From Saprospiraceae bacterium (GTDB lineage: Bacteria; Bacteroidota; Bacteroidia; Chitinophagales; Saprospiraceae), in the NCBI GenBank assembly GCA_029251525.1, contig JAQXDE010000057.1, positions 62,001 through 126,000 on the forward strand: 64,000 nucleotides of DNA, written 5' to 3'. The first letter of the stretch is position 1, and each line of letters opens with the position of its first letter. The notes beneath the pieces were generated by a model. That model worked only from the letters and a program-made list of their open reading frames with translations, had not been told where the DNA came from and did no database searches. The position numbers were made by a program, and so were the translations under genes. Positions 1 through 7,606 of the stretch are shown one piece after another.

Positions 1-171
1 ATTTTTCATATTCTGCACAATGATGTTTACAAGAGTTTCTATCTGTGAAATAGTTTTTTTCACAGCGAAAGCTACCGTTTGATCTTCAGCATTAATGTTT
101 TCCAATAATTCCTGTGTAGACATCTTTTCTAAATGTTGATATTTAGAGTTTTCTTCTGTAATTTTTACCAT
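1..171 (-). CDS. murQ: N-acetylmuramic acid 6-phosphate etherase, N-terminal part (cut by window edge)
   Basis: This partial gene begins at an ATG at 171 and runs off the left edge after 57 codons. The translated start shows KITEENSKYQHLEKMSTQEL, then LLENINAEDQTVAFAVKKTI, which is the conserved N-terminus of MurQ. MurQ cleaves the lactyl ether of MurNAc-6-phosphate to give GlcNAc-6-phosphate and D-lactate during cytoplasmic peptidoglycan recycling. The SIS sugar-phosphate domain that carries the active site lies outside the window. The gene diverges from the secreted protein gene at 247. The family call rests on this N-terminal signature only. Confidence 0.85.
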   Translation of the reverse strand, partial: MVKITEENSKYQHLEKMSTQELLENINAEDQTVAFAVKKTISQIETLVNIIVQNMKN

Positions 172-201
172 AAAAAAAAAGTTATACTTTAAAATACGAA
201 A

Positions 202-228
202 TTGAACCGATTTAGTTATTTATCTTTG
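202..228 (+). promoter_or_regulatory. Bacteroidota-type promoter for the gene at 247
   Basis: TTG at 202-204 and TATCTTTG at 221-228 match the Bacteroidota -33 (TTG) and -7 (TAnnTTTG) elements with a 16-nt spacer, slightly shorter than typical. Transcription would begin about 235, giving a very short leader. Confidence 0.55.
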
Positions 229-246
229 AATTAAAATTCATTTTTA

Positions 247-684
247 ATGACAAAATATTTTTTCACGTTCTTACTTTTTCTTTTTTTGCAAAAAAATCTA
301 ATTGCTCAAAAACTAATTAATTGGGGTTATTTAGGTGATGTGAAATATGAAGTAAAATACTCAGAGGAATTGGGATACAATTTGCACATTGCCACTTTTG
401 GAAAATCAATTGCAGACCTCGATGGGAAAGAGGTCATCATTTCTGGACATATGATCCCACTAGATCCAATGGGTATTTCTTATGTCTTGTCGCAAAACCC
501 AAATTCAAGTTGTTTCTTTTGTGGTGGAGCAGGGCCAGAAACGGTATTGGAATTAGAACTAAAGCCAAGTGCTATTAAAAGGTATGAAGTTGATTCTGTG
601 GTAGAATTTAAAGGTGTTTTAAAGTTGAACAAAATTGATGATAAACATCTCACCTATGTCTTGCTAGATGCTGAACCTAATTAA
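247..684 (+). CDS. secreted DUF3299-like protein
   Basis: The 145-residue protein has an N-terminal hydrophobic signal peptide (about residues 1-20, ending IAQ), so it is exported. After it come a Trp-Gly-Tyr-Leu segment, the core KEVIISGHMIPLDPMG, and a Cys-rich NSSCFFCGGAGPETVLEL. This layout (beta strand, G-x-M-x-P-L, then a Cys/Gly loop near the middle) resembles DUF3299, small periplasmic proteins of unknown function. The paired Cys of CFFC could bind metal or form a disulfide. It sits alone between murQ and a long non-coding stretch. Family membership is by eye; no reaction can be given. Confidence 0.6.
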   Translation: MTKYFFTFLLFLFLQKNLIAQKLINWGYLGDVKYEVKYSEELGYNLHIATFGKSIADLDGKEVIISGHMIPLDPMGISYVLSQNPNSSCFFCGGAGPETVLELELKPSAIKRYEVDSVVEFKGVLKLNKIDDKHLTYVLLDAEPN

Positions 685-792
685 ATTGATACTTAACCAT
701 TCAATTTAACCAATCTTCCTTTCCAAATCTATTTTAATATCTATGGCTAACGACCCCTCATTACCCATAGCTTGCGTTCTATATGAGGAACA

Positions 793-831
793 TGTTCTCA
801 AAATGAGAACACTAGATTTCATATTGAGAAC
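793..831. promoter_or_regulatory. three GAGAAC half-sites, operator-like
   Basis: TGTTCTCA (793-800), AAA, TGAGAACA (804-811) form a perfect 8-bp inverted repeat. A third half-site TGAGAAC follows at 825-831, exactly 21 bp (two helical turns) after the second. The spacing suggests cooperative binding by a dimeric regulator on one DNA face. The binding protein is unknown; the regulator at 1085 is one candidate. Confidence 0.4.
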
Positions 832-906
832 TTGGCATAGTATTAGCTAATAATATAATACGTGGCTTTTAATTCCCCCCTAAAAGTTTTCGTTCCAAAG
901 ATTATC

Positions 907-957
907 TGCTGAAACAGAATTCAATCAGAAATGTGAGATTCTGTTTCGCAGTAATTT
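907..957 (+). terminator. hairpin plus T-run in the long leader of the 1085 gene
   Basis: CTGC/GAAACAGAAT (907-920, one bulged T) pairs with ATTCTGTTTC/GCAG (938-951), then comes TAATTTTTT. It has the form of an intrinsic terminator. It lies 220 bp past the gene at 247 and 130 bp before the gene at 1085, so it may end the first transcript or attenuate a transcript into the regulator. Confidence 0.5.
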
Positions 958-1084
958 TTTCGGAAACAGACACGTCTTTGTTCAAGATATTACCTGCCAA
1001 AAACTTACACATCCTTATTTAATTATTTTAAACATTATAAAACAATACATTTATGGGGATAACAATAAAAACAATTATAATTTA

Positions 1085-2455
1085 ATGAATATAAGTGCTA
1101 CAGAGAATAAATGTTTTTTAGTATCTACCGACTCCAAATTTTATCAATCCCTAACTTCCCTAATTCCTTCAAGATTTGAATTAATTGTATTTGAAAACTT
1201 TGACTTATTATTTAAAGAGGATCTTAATCGACCATGTGCGATTTTTATAGATTTAGAAGATAAAACTGAAGATGTAAACCCCTTTTTAGAAAAGATATTG
1301 GGTTATTATAAAAATGTTTCAATTATCCTTATATCAAAAAAGGATAATATTACCGATTTTAATGTTTCACTCAAACCTAATATCTATAATTACTATTCCA
1401 AAGAAGAACTGACTAGGAAAAGGCTTTATTTTTTATTAAAAAACATAAGCCAAAATAACAATCTTCAAAATAGATTAGAGAAACTCGACACCAAAATGCA
1501 CCATGTAATTGTTGAAAAAATGGTGTATTCTTGTTCTATTATGCAACGAGTAGCTATACTAGTTAACAAAGCCAGTTCTTCGGATATCCCTTGTTACATT
1601 TCGGGGAAAAAGGGAACTGGTAAAGGTACAGCAGCATATTTAATACATCATCTTTCAAATAAAAGATCATTTCCATATTTCAAACTTAATTTTGGTAACA
1701 TTAAATATGAAGAATTGGAAAAAGAGGTTTTTGGATATGAAAATTACAAAAATCAAATATTCCAAGCAGGAAAACTAGAATTAGCAAGTGGAGGCTCAAT
1801 ATATCTTGAAGAGGTTCATTTAATGCCTTTGAAATTTCAAGCTAAAGTATTAGACGCCATTAAATCTGGCTATTTCCAAAGGATTGGAGGAAGCGATGAC
1901 ATTGAATTAAATATTCGATTTATTACCAGTACCTCAAAAGATTTATTCTCAGAGCTAGATACAGGAAATTTTTTAGAAAGTCTGTACTATCGGTTAATGG
2001 GCTTAACAATCAATATTCCTCCATTAAAGGATAGGGGTAACGATATTATTCTACTGGCTACCAAAATAATGAATGATTTTTTTGAGAGAAATAATTTTAA
2101 TAAAAAAGTATTATCAAAAAAAGCTAAACAAAAACTTCTTTCTTATTCATTTCCTGGAAATATTAAAGAGCTTAAATCTATCATTGAGAGAGCAATAGTT
2201 TTGGCAGATGAAAGTATTATTTCTGAGGAAGATATTGAATTTGGTAATTCGTCAACACAAATTAGTTTTTTAGAACAAACCCTTACTTTTGAAGAATACA
2301 AGTCAAAAATTATTCATCACTTTTTAGAAAAGTATGATAACGACATTCAAGTTGTTTCATCAAAGTTAGACATTGGGAAATCAACCATATATCGGATGTT
2401 AAAATCTGAAAAAGAAAAAAATGCAAATAAAATGACCTGGTTTGATCTAATCTAA
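1085..2455 (+). CDS. NtrC-like AAA+ regulator lacking the sigma54 GAFTGA loop
   Basis: The 456-residue protein has the three-domain order of an NtrC-type response regulator. Residues 8-120 resemble a receiver: D56 sits at the phosphorylation position in AIFIDLED, S84 and K106 fit the switch Ser/Thr and Lys, but only one acid (D16) remains of the usual pair. Residues 145-385 are the AAA+ domain, with Walker A GKKGTGKG (174-181), Walker B SIYLEE (238-243) and the RIGG and PPLKDRGNDI signatures. A Fis-like helix-turn-helix ends it (about 415-447, DIGKSTIYRMLKS). The GAFTGA loop that contacts sigma54 is missing: residues 217-229 read GYENYKNQIFQAG. It therefore may not activate sigma54 and could act as an ATP-dependent repressor or activator of another type. 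It is monocistronic with a strong terminator after it. Confidence 0.8.
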   Translation: MNISATENKCFLVSTDSKFYQSLTSLIPSRFELIVFENFDLLFKEDLNRPCAIFIDLEDKTEDVNPFLEKILGYYKNVSIILISKKDNITDFNVSLKPNIYNYYSKEELTRKRLYFLLKNISQNNNLQNRLEKLDTKMHHVIVEKMVYSCSIMQRVAILVNKASSSDIPCYISGKKGTGKGTAAYLIHHLSNKRSFPYFKLNFGNIKYEELEKEVFGYENYKNQIFQAGKLELASGGSIYLEEVHLMPLKFQAKVLDAIKSGYFQRIGGSDDIELNIRFITSTSKDLFSELDTGNFLESLYYRLMGLTINIPPLKDRGNDIILLATKIMNDFFERNNFNKKVLSKKAKQKLLSYSFPGNIKELKSIIERAIVLADESIISEEDIEFGNSSTQISFLEQTLTFEEYKSKIIHHFLEKYDNDIQVVSSKLDIGKSTIYRMLKSEKEKNANKMTWFDLI

Positions 2456-2486
2456 AATACTCTCTTTTTTATTGTTTATCCATTAA

Positions 2487-2530
2487 ACAGGAGACATTTT
2501 CAATTGATTTAAAAATGTCTCCTGTTTTTA
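2487..2530 (+). terminator. intrinsic terminator of the regulator gene
   Basis: A perfect 14-bp stem (ACAGGAGACATTTT at 2487-2500 with AAAATGTCTCCTGT at 2512-2525), an 11-nt loop and a following T-run form a classic terminator just after the stop at 2455. Confidence 0.9.
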
Positions 2531-2573
2531 TGTCAATCAAAATGTAGCCTATTTTACATTTTGTTTAATCTTT

Positions 2574-2600
2574 TTTTAATTTTGTTAAACAAAATTAAAA
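2574..2600. promoter_or_regulatory. 27-bp perfect palindrome overlapping a -7 box upstream of the fasciclin gene
   Basis: Two 13-bp arms (TTTTAATTTTGTT and its complement) flank a single central base at 2587. TAATTTTG at 2577-2584 inside the left arm matches TAnnTTTG, so a protein bound here would cover the promoter of the gene at 2659. With a one-base centre it is a better DNA operator than an RNA hairpin. It is AT-rich, which lowers its weight. Confidence 0.45.
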
Positions 2601-2658
2601 TCCCTGTGTTTCACCTTCATAATTAACAATTTAAATCAAATCAAAAAAAATTATCAAG

Positions 2659-3609
2659 ATGAAAAAAAATCTTTCGTTCCTAGGATGGGCCTTACTAATG
2701 ACAATACCATTTCTATTTGTTGCTTGTGGCGACGATGATGATGATAACACATTGCCAATTAATGATCCAAAGAATATAGTTGAAATAGCAGCAGGAGATA
2801 CTCAATTTAGCACTTTAGTAGCTGCGCTAACACAAGCAGATCTAGTTTCAGTTCTTGAAGGACCTGGACCATTTACTGTCTTTGCCCCAACAAATGCAGC
2901 ATTTACTGCAGCAGGGATTGATCTGAACTCGATTTCAGATGAAGCTCTAAAAGAAGTATTGTTATATCACGTGCTAGGCGGCGCTAAAATTACTTCAGCT
3001 GATATTGCAGACGGTCAGACTTATGCCTCAACAGCTTCAACTTATGGACCAGGAGATACACAACTATCTATGCTTATCGAAAAAGGAGCTAATGGTGTTG
3101 TAATAAATGGAAACACAAATGTATCTACAGCAGATGTGGATGCAACCAATGGTGTAATACACATTGTCGATCAGGTAATTTTACCTTTAGATGTAGTTGG
3201 ACATGCTGCTGCAAACAGCAATTTCACAACTTTGGTGGGTGCATTAGGAGCTGCTGATGCAGGCCTTGTTGATCTTCTACAAACTGACGGTCCATTTACA
3301 GTGTTTGCTCCATTGAATAGTGCATTTGCTGCAATTCAATCTACAGTTGATGGGTTAACAACAGAACAATTAGCCAAAGTCTTGACATATCATGTTGTTG
3401 CTGGCGCTAATGTAAAATCTACGGACTTATCTAACGGGCAAGAAGTTACATCGGCGAATGCTGATGAAAAATTCACGATAAATATAGATGGATCGGTAAC
3501 AATTACTGATGCAGCAGGAGGTACTTCAACAGTTGTTCTGACTGATGTTCAAGCAACTAACGGTATAATTCACGTATTGGATTCTGTGATAATACCTGGA
3601 AACTTATAA
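2659..3609 (+). CDS. fasciclin (FAS1) lipoprotein, two FAS1 domains
   Basis: The 316-residue protein starts with a lipoprotein signal peptide and lipobox FVAC (Cys23). An acidic run GDDDDD follows, the type of +2 region often linked with surface export of Bacteroidota lipoproteins. Two FAS1 domains follow at about 38-175 and 178-315. Each has the FAS1 signature: GPFTVFAPTNAAF and NGVIHIVDQVILP in the first, GPFTVFAPLNSAF and NGIIHVLDSVIIP in the second, with YHV motifs between. FAS1 domains mediate adhesion, so a role in attachment or matrix contact at the cell surface is likely. It stands alone, with a palindrome over its promoter and a terminator behind it. The domain call is firm; the ligand is unknown. 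Confidence 0.93.
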   Translation: MKKNLSFLGWALLMTIPFLFVACGDDDDDNTLPINDPKNIVEIAAGDTQFSTLVAALTQADLVSVLEGPGPFTVFAPTNAAFTAAGIDLNSISDEALKEVLLYHVLGGAKITSADIADGQTYASTASTYGPGDTQLSMLIEKGANGVVINGNTNVSTADVDATNGVIHIVDQVILPLDVVGHAAANSNFTTLVGALGAADAGLVDLLQTDGPFTVFAPLNSAFAAIQSTVDGLTTEQLAKVLTYHVVAGANVKSTDLSNGQEVTSANADEKFTINIDGSVTITDAAGGTSTVVLTDVQATNGIIHVLDSVIIPGNL

Positions 3610-3633
3610 TTCATACTAATATAATTCGATCCT

Positions 3634-3672
3634 AAATGAGCCATTCCTTAGTTCCGAATGGCTCATTTTTTT
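3634..3672 (+). terminator. intrinsic terminator of the fasciclin gene
   Basis: AAATGAGCCATT (3634-3645) pairs with AATGGCTCATTT (3657-3668) across an 11-nt loop and runs into a T-tract. It separates the fasciclin gene from the convergent gene that ends at 3671. Confidence 0.88.
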
Positions 3673-4405
3673 ATCCAAGACTTTCTTTTTTATCCTTTTC
3701 TATTTGTTTGTCAGACCCTGATGAATAAACTGCTTTGACTACAGCGATTATTCCAAATATAATCAGTGCTAATCCGCCTAATAAAACAAACACCGCCAAA
3801 ATTTCATTGCCTGCGCAAGCAAGAGAACATGATAAACCTAAAACTAAAAATCCAACAAGGACTGCTACTATTACAGATAACACTATAAGTAAACCTTTCT
3901 CCGATCTAGTTCTTTCTTTCCCTGATTTTCTCAACTGTCTAACATTCTTTCGGATTCTTTTTTGAAGTTGTCGCTTTGCTTTTCGAATTAATTTCCTTTT
4001 ACTCTTTTTTTCTACCACATTATCTTTTTTTATATCAAGAGCAATAGTTCTAGCAGAATATTCTTGCATCTGATTTTGTGGAGCAAAAGCAGATTGGGAA
4101 GAATAGTTGCCAATAAAAACCATAAATATAGCAGCACTTATCATTGCAACAAACTGCCATATTTTTTCTCGAAAAAAAGTTCTTCTGAAAATTCCACTCT
4201 GCACATATTTCATAGGATAGAATATATATGCAATCAAAAATAAAGCTCCGGAAAAATAAGTTAATCCAAAAGGAAAAATTATTTTTTCTGTATAAAATAA
4301 AGCTCCAACATAAAATAAAAAATACGATAATAAAATATGCAAAATTATTGTTACACATATTGCTTTATTCCTATTACGCTTGGCCCAAATAGATAGATTT
4401 TTCAT
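3671..4405 (-). CDS. membrane protein with a central Lys/Arg-rich stretch
   Basis: I do not recognise this 244-residue protein. Hydrophobic segments near residues 15-35, 43-63 and 86-105 look like three membrane helices. A highly basic stretch of about 40 residues (around 125-168, alternating Lys/Arg with Leu/Ile/Gln) follows. Two more hydrophobic segments at about 170-195 and 203-226 carry Gly/Val/Ala/Leu. The C-terminus is charged. The basic part may be a cytosolic helix that lies on the membrane or binds nucleic acid. It is convergent with the fasciclin gene and faces a 754-bp non-coding region. Confidence 0.65.
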   Translation of the reverse strand: MKNLSIWAKRNRNKAICVTIILHILLSYFLFYVGALFYTEKIIFPFGLTYFSGALFLIAYIFYPMKYVQSGIFRRTFFREKIWQFVAMISAAIFMVFIGNYSSQSAFAPQNQMQEYSARTIALDIKKDNVVEKKSKRKLIRKAKRQLQKRIRKNVRQLRKSGKERTRSEKGLLIVLSVIVAVLVGFLVLGLSCSLACAGNEILAVFVLLGGLALIIFGIIAVVKAVYSSGSDKQIEKDKKESLG

Positions 4406-5159
4406 AAATATTATTTTTTGATATTATATGTCAATATTGCAAGCTACTAAAAATTTCTCTTATGACTAATGAAAGTTACTGATATCAATGGAATAAAAAT
4501 ATAAAATAAAAGGTTCTCTACAAAATTTTAAAATTTAGAAGCAATTTCTAATAACCTATATTCTCAATAGCATCATTTTAACACTTGGAAATTTCAACAT
4601 CAAGAATATTTTCTATTCTACCTTGATGCATGATATGACCAGTAACGGGAACCAAATGATCTACCAAAAAATACATATTTTAACTATTATCATTTTAGTG
4701 CCTAACATTTTCTTCGAAGGTAACATGCTCAGTTTAAGAAATTAGTTCTTATAATTTTTGTTAAAAAAAAGCATCATTAGCATAATATTCGGAAAGAACT
4801 TCTTTCAAATTTGAAAGTTCCGTGATGGGTGGATTTATCCAACACACCGCCAACGTTACTTATTTTTAAAAAACTGTTATAAAAGGAATGGTATTAAGAA
4901 GATTTTGTCGTAAGAAATTTACCTTGGCAAAGTGTTTAGTATAGTAATCCTATTAGGAAATAATTTTTTAGAAAGTTATGATCTAAAATATAAATAATTC
5001 TTATCGTTCTGCAATAGATTTAAACTAATAATGAGAAAAGATATTGGTCTATTTTGACTGACCAACTATTAAGGAGGATTGCAACTTTTATAAAATATCT
5101 TGTTTTCTTAATCAAATTGCTTTCTCCTTTTAGGACTATCTCTAACAGACCACCACTTG
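4406..5159. other. 754-bp region without an intact gene
   Basis: No intact gene is visible. It holds a short decayed minus-strand reading frame (4578-4730) and a perfect 16-bp palindrome CTTTCAAATTTGAAAG at 4802-4817. The rest is AT-rich sequence with many stops in all frames, consistent with gene decay. Confidence 0.5.
4578..4730 (-). pseudogene. decayed reading frame of unknown family
   Basis: From an ATG at 4676 the minus strand reads MYFLVDHLVPVTGHIMHQGR for the first 20 of 32 codons, to a stop at 4578. The same frame upstream reads HVTFEENVRH before stops. The amino-acid mix and the His-rich TGHIMHQG look protein-like rather than random, but the piece is far too short to be a domain. 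It is most simply a gene remnant. I do not name a family. Confidence 0.3.
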
Positions 5160-5834
5160 CTATTCACCCAACTCAAATAATTGACTATTCAAAAAAGCAA
5201 TAAAATCTTTAACTGCTAATTGTGCCTCTTTATTTTTTTTGGAAAAGTCAATTTGGTTTTCTCTAAGGAAACTAGATTTACGGATGAGAAGAGGTAGATT
5301 ATTTTTCAAATAAAAATAATCTTTTGAATAAGTTAAAATGGCATATTCTAATTTTTCTTTAGAGGGGTTTCTAATCATACTTTTTGCTGAGGAAAAATAG
5401 ACTGGAATTCCACTCAGGTTATTTATGGTCTCAGAAAAATCTACTTTATTAGATAATTTTGACTTTTCTATTTTTGATTTTAAAACTTGAATAATTGAGA
5501 AGACTTTTATCGAATCAATTAATCCTTGATTATTATTTTTTCTCAGGTCATATTTATGCCGATTAAAAATTTCAAATCTCTCTTTTATATTTCTATTTTC
5601 CCTACTTAAATTTTTATTTTCAAATTGAATAAATTTGACCAAAGGTAAATGACTCTTAGCTTCAATTCCTTCTAACGTTTCAAAAATATAAGAATTAGCA
5701 CTATGCTTGCTCAATAAATACTCTACCCCATATTCTTTTTTAATTACCTCTAGTTCTCTTCCAAAATCGGCATCTTTTAATTTTTGACAACCAAAAAACA
5801 ATACAATTACAAATAAAAACACTCTTTTTTTCAT
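5160..5834 (-). CDS. lipoprotein of unknown function
   Basis: The 224-residue protein begins with a short signal and lipobox FFGC (Cys16), so it is a lipid-anchored envelope protein. The rest is charged and helix-prone (rich in Lys, Glu, Asn, Ser and Leu) with no motif I recognise. It lies 38 bp after the stop-proximal end of the transglutaminase-like gene on the same strand, so the two may share a transcript. Confidence 0.65.
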   Translation of the reverse strand: MKKRVFLFVIVLFFGCQKLKDADFGRELEVIKKEYGVEYLLSKHSANSYIFETLEGIEAKSHLPLVKFIQFENKNLSRENRNIKERFEIFNRHKYDLRKNNNQGLIDSIKVFSIIQVLKSKIEKSKLSNKVDFSETINNLSGIPVYFSSAKSMIRNPSKEKLEYAILTYSKDYFYLKNNLPLLIRKSSFLRENQIDFSKKNKEAQLAVKDFIAFLNSQLFELGE

Positions 5835-5872
5835 AAACTATTTTCTTTTCTCGCTTAAATAACCTCAGAGAG

Positions 5873-6448
5873 TTATCCCAGTACTAATGCAGAAATACAA
5901 TCCTCCCGTATCTTCCAGATTTCATCTAACGAATATTCTACATCATTTTCTAAAATCCACTTTTCCAAAAAATCACGATGCAATTCAACTTTAAACTCAC
6001 CAATCTGACTAGGCTGGATTTCTATTTCTAACAATAAACTTTCAAATGGTGATGTCTCTGTTTTTACTTCTCGAGTAATGTCAATTTTTTCGTTTTCAAA
6101 AACTAAATAGGTGTGAGCCTCAGGTATAAATTCTAATTTACTTTTTTCCAAAATTCTTCCCACTCCTGGCGTATTTTTCTCATTCATTTGATAAACCCCA
6201 AGCATCAATTTTAACTCCTTAAAATCGTTTTCTAAGGCTAAAGCTGCTAACGTAGCATGTTTGGTACTGCACACACCACATTCTTCTGATAAGACCAAAG
6301 TCAAATCTTCTTTTGATGAGTTTCGACGATATGGTAATTTAAAAATATAATCTACCGCTTCGTGAAAATCAACAATAGTCAAATCCCGACAATGCCGTGA
6401 AAGAGGTGTGTCAGCTTTAATTAAAAAATCAGGAATTTTCTTTATCAT
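5873..6448 (-). CDS. transglutaminase-like cysteine protein
   Basis: The 191-residue protein has no signal peptide and should be cytoplasmic. A Cys in SEECGVCSTKHATLAALALE opens a helix, as in the transglutaminase/papain-like fold. Later EAHTYLVFENEKIDIT gives a His followed about 11 residues on by an Asp, which would complete a Cys-His-Asp triad. Length fits a stand-alone transglutaminase-like domain. The substrate is unknown. It is transcribed away from purC and may be cotranscribed with the lipoprotein gene at 5160. The fold call is inferred from motif order, not a database match. Confidence 0.55.
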   Translation of the reverse strand: MIKKIPDFLIKADTPLSRHCRDLTIVDFHEAVDYIFKLPYRRNSSKEDLTLVLSEECGVCSTKHATLAALALENDFKELKLMLGVYQMNEKNTPGVGRILEKSKLEFIPEAHTYLVFENEKIDITREVKTETSPFESLLLEIEIQPSQIGEFKVELHRDFLEKWILENDVEYSLDEIWKIREDCISALVLG

Positions 6449-6462
6449 TTATTCTTTTTTCA

Positions 6463-6494
6463 TTGCTCAATGAAGGTAAAAAACTTTACTTTTG
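6463..6494 (+). promoter_or_regulatory. promoter of purC
   Basis: TTG at 6463-6465 and TACTTTTG at 6487-6494 are separated by 21 bp, a good fit to the Bacteroidota -33/-7 promoter. Transcription from about 6500 leaves a 60-nt leader before purC. Confidence 0.6.
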
Positions 6495-6561
6495 CAAAGT
6501 TTTAAAATGAGTTTTTTTATTAAAAATGTTTTAAAATTTATTTTGTAACTCAAACATAATT

Positions 6562-7509
6562 ATGACTTTAGAGCAACAATCAATCAAGGCAACAAATTTC
6601 AAATTCAAAAATCAAACAAACTTTTACAAAGGAAAGGTAAGAGATGTATATACAATTCAAGATAAATTAGTGATGGTAGCATCCGATCGAATCTCCGCTT
6701 TTGATCATGTTTTACCGCGTGCAATTCCGTTCAAAGGACAAGTACTTAATCAAATTGCTTTACATTTTTTAAATGCAACGAGCGATATCGTTCCCAATTG
6801 GGTGGAAGCAACTCCTGATGCAAATGTTGCAGTTGGAATTGCCTGTGAACCATTTAAAATTGAGATGGTCATTAGAGGATATTGCGTTGGTCATGCATGG
6901 CGAACTTATCGATCTGGGGAAAGAATATTGTGTGGTGTAACCATGCCCGAAGGAATGAAAGAAAATGATAAATTTCCAGAACCAATTATTACACCTGCCA
7001 CCAAAGCAGAAGAAGGACATGATGAAGATATCTCCAAAGAAGAAATTATCACGCAAGAAATTATAAGTGAAAAAGATTACATTCTATTAGAAAAATATAC
7101 CCGCGAACTATTTCAAAGAGGAACGGAAATGGCCTCAAAGCAAGGTTTAATTTTAGCAGATACAAAATATGAATTTGGGAAGAAAGATGGAAAAATTATT
7201 CTGATTGATGAAATTCATACGCCGGATAGTTCTCGATATTTTTATTCAGAAGGATTTGAAGACCGACAAGCTAGTGGTGAGAAGCAAAAACATTTATCGA
7301 AAGAATTTGTGAGAGAATGGCTAATTGAAAATGGATTTCAAGGTTTAGATGGTCAAACAATGCCAGAAATGACCGATGAATTTGTACAAAATGTGTCTGA
7401 TCGGTACATTGAATTATTCGAAAATATAACAGGTGGAAAATTTAAAAAAGCAAATACTGAAAATATTACAAAAAGAATTTTTAATAATACTGCTGAATTC
7501 TTGGAATGA
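6562..7509 (+). CDS. purC: phosphoribosylaminoimidazole-succinocarboxamide (SAICAR) synthase
   Basis: This 315-residue enzyme joins aspartate to CAIR with ATP in cytosolic purine synthesis. The N-terminal [11 protein letters not shown], then [20 protein letters not shown], the [17 protein letters not shown] block, and LADTKYEFG with [13 protein letters not shown] are SAICAR synthase signatures for nucleotide and substrate binding. It is longer than the roughly 240-residue E. coli form and matches the approximately 300-residue form common in Bacteroidota and fungi. It is a single gene with its own promoter and terminator; no other pur genes are nearby. Confidence 0.97.
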   Translation: MTLEQQSIKATNFKFKNQTNFYKGKVRDVYTIQDKLVMVASDRISAFDHVLPRAIPFKGQVLNQIALHFLNATSDIVPNWVEATPDANVAVGIACEPFKIEMVIRGYCVGHAWRTYRSGERILCGVTMPEGMKENDKFPEPIITPATKAEEGHDEDISKEEIITQEIISEKDYILLEKYTRELFQRGTEMASKQGLILADTKYEFGKKDGKIILIDEIHTPDSSRYFYSEGFEDRQASGEKQKHLSKEFVREWLIENGFQGLDGQTMPEMTDEFVQNVSDRYIELFENITGGKFKKANTENITKRIFNNTAEFLE

Positions 7510-7541
7510 GATATTTTTTAGTCTTAAATAAAAATAACTAT

Positions 7542-7580
7542 AAAAACCATAAAAAGTGAATCACTTTTTATGGTTTTTTA
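7542..7580. terminator. bidirectional terminator between purC and the MORN-caspase gene
   Basis: A perfect long inverted repeat (7542-7559 with 7561-7578, core CCATAAAAAGTGA) has A-rich and T-rich flanks. It can end both purC (plus) and the convergent gene ending at 7607 (minus). Confidence 0.88.
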
Positions 7581-7606
7581 ATTTTAGCATAGTAAGTACT
7601 TTCAAT

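Larger units (their letters stand above)
685..1084. other. 400-bp intergenic region with operator-like and hairpin elements
   Basis: No coding frame is convincing here. The region holds three GAGAAC half-sites (793-831) and a hairpin followed by a T-run (907-957), both listed separately. A weak -7-like TACATTTA at 1046-1053 precedes the regulator gene at 1085. This is more structure than its neighbours' spacers carry. Confidence 0.5.

Noticed and set aside
4802-4817. 16-bp palindrome CTTTCAAATTTGAAAG as an operator
   Set aside because: It is perfect but has no gene start or promoter within several hundred bases, so it could be chance in AT-rich DNA.
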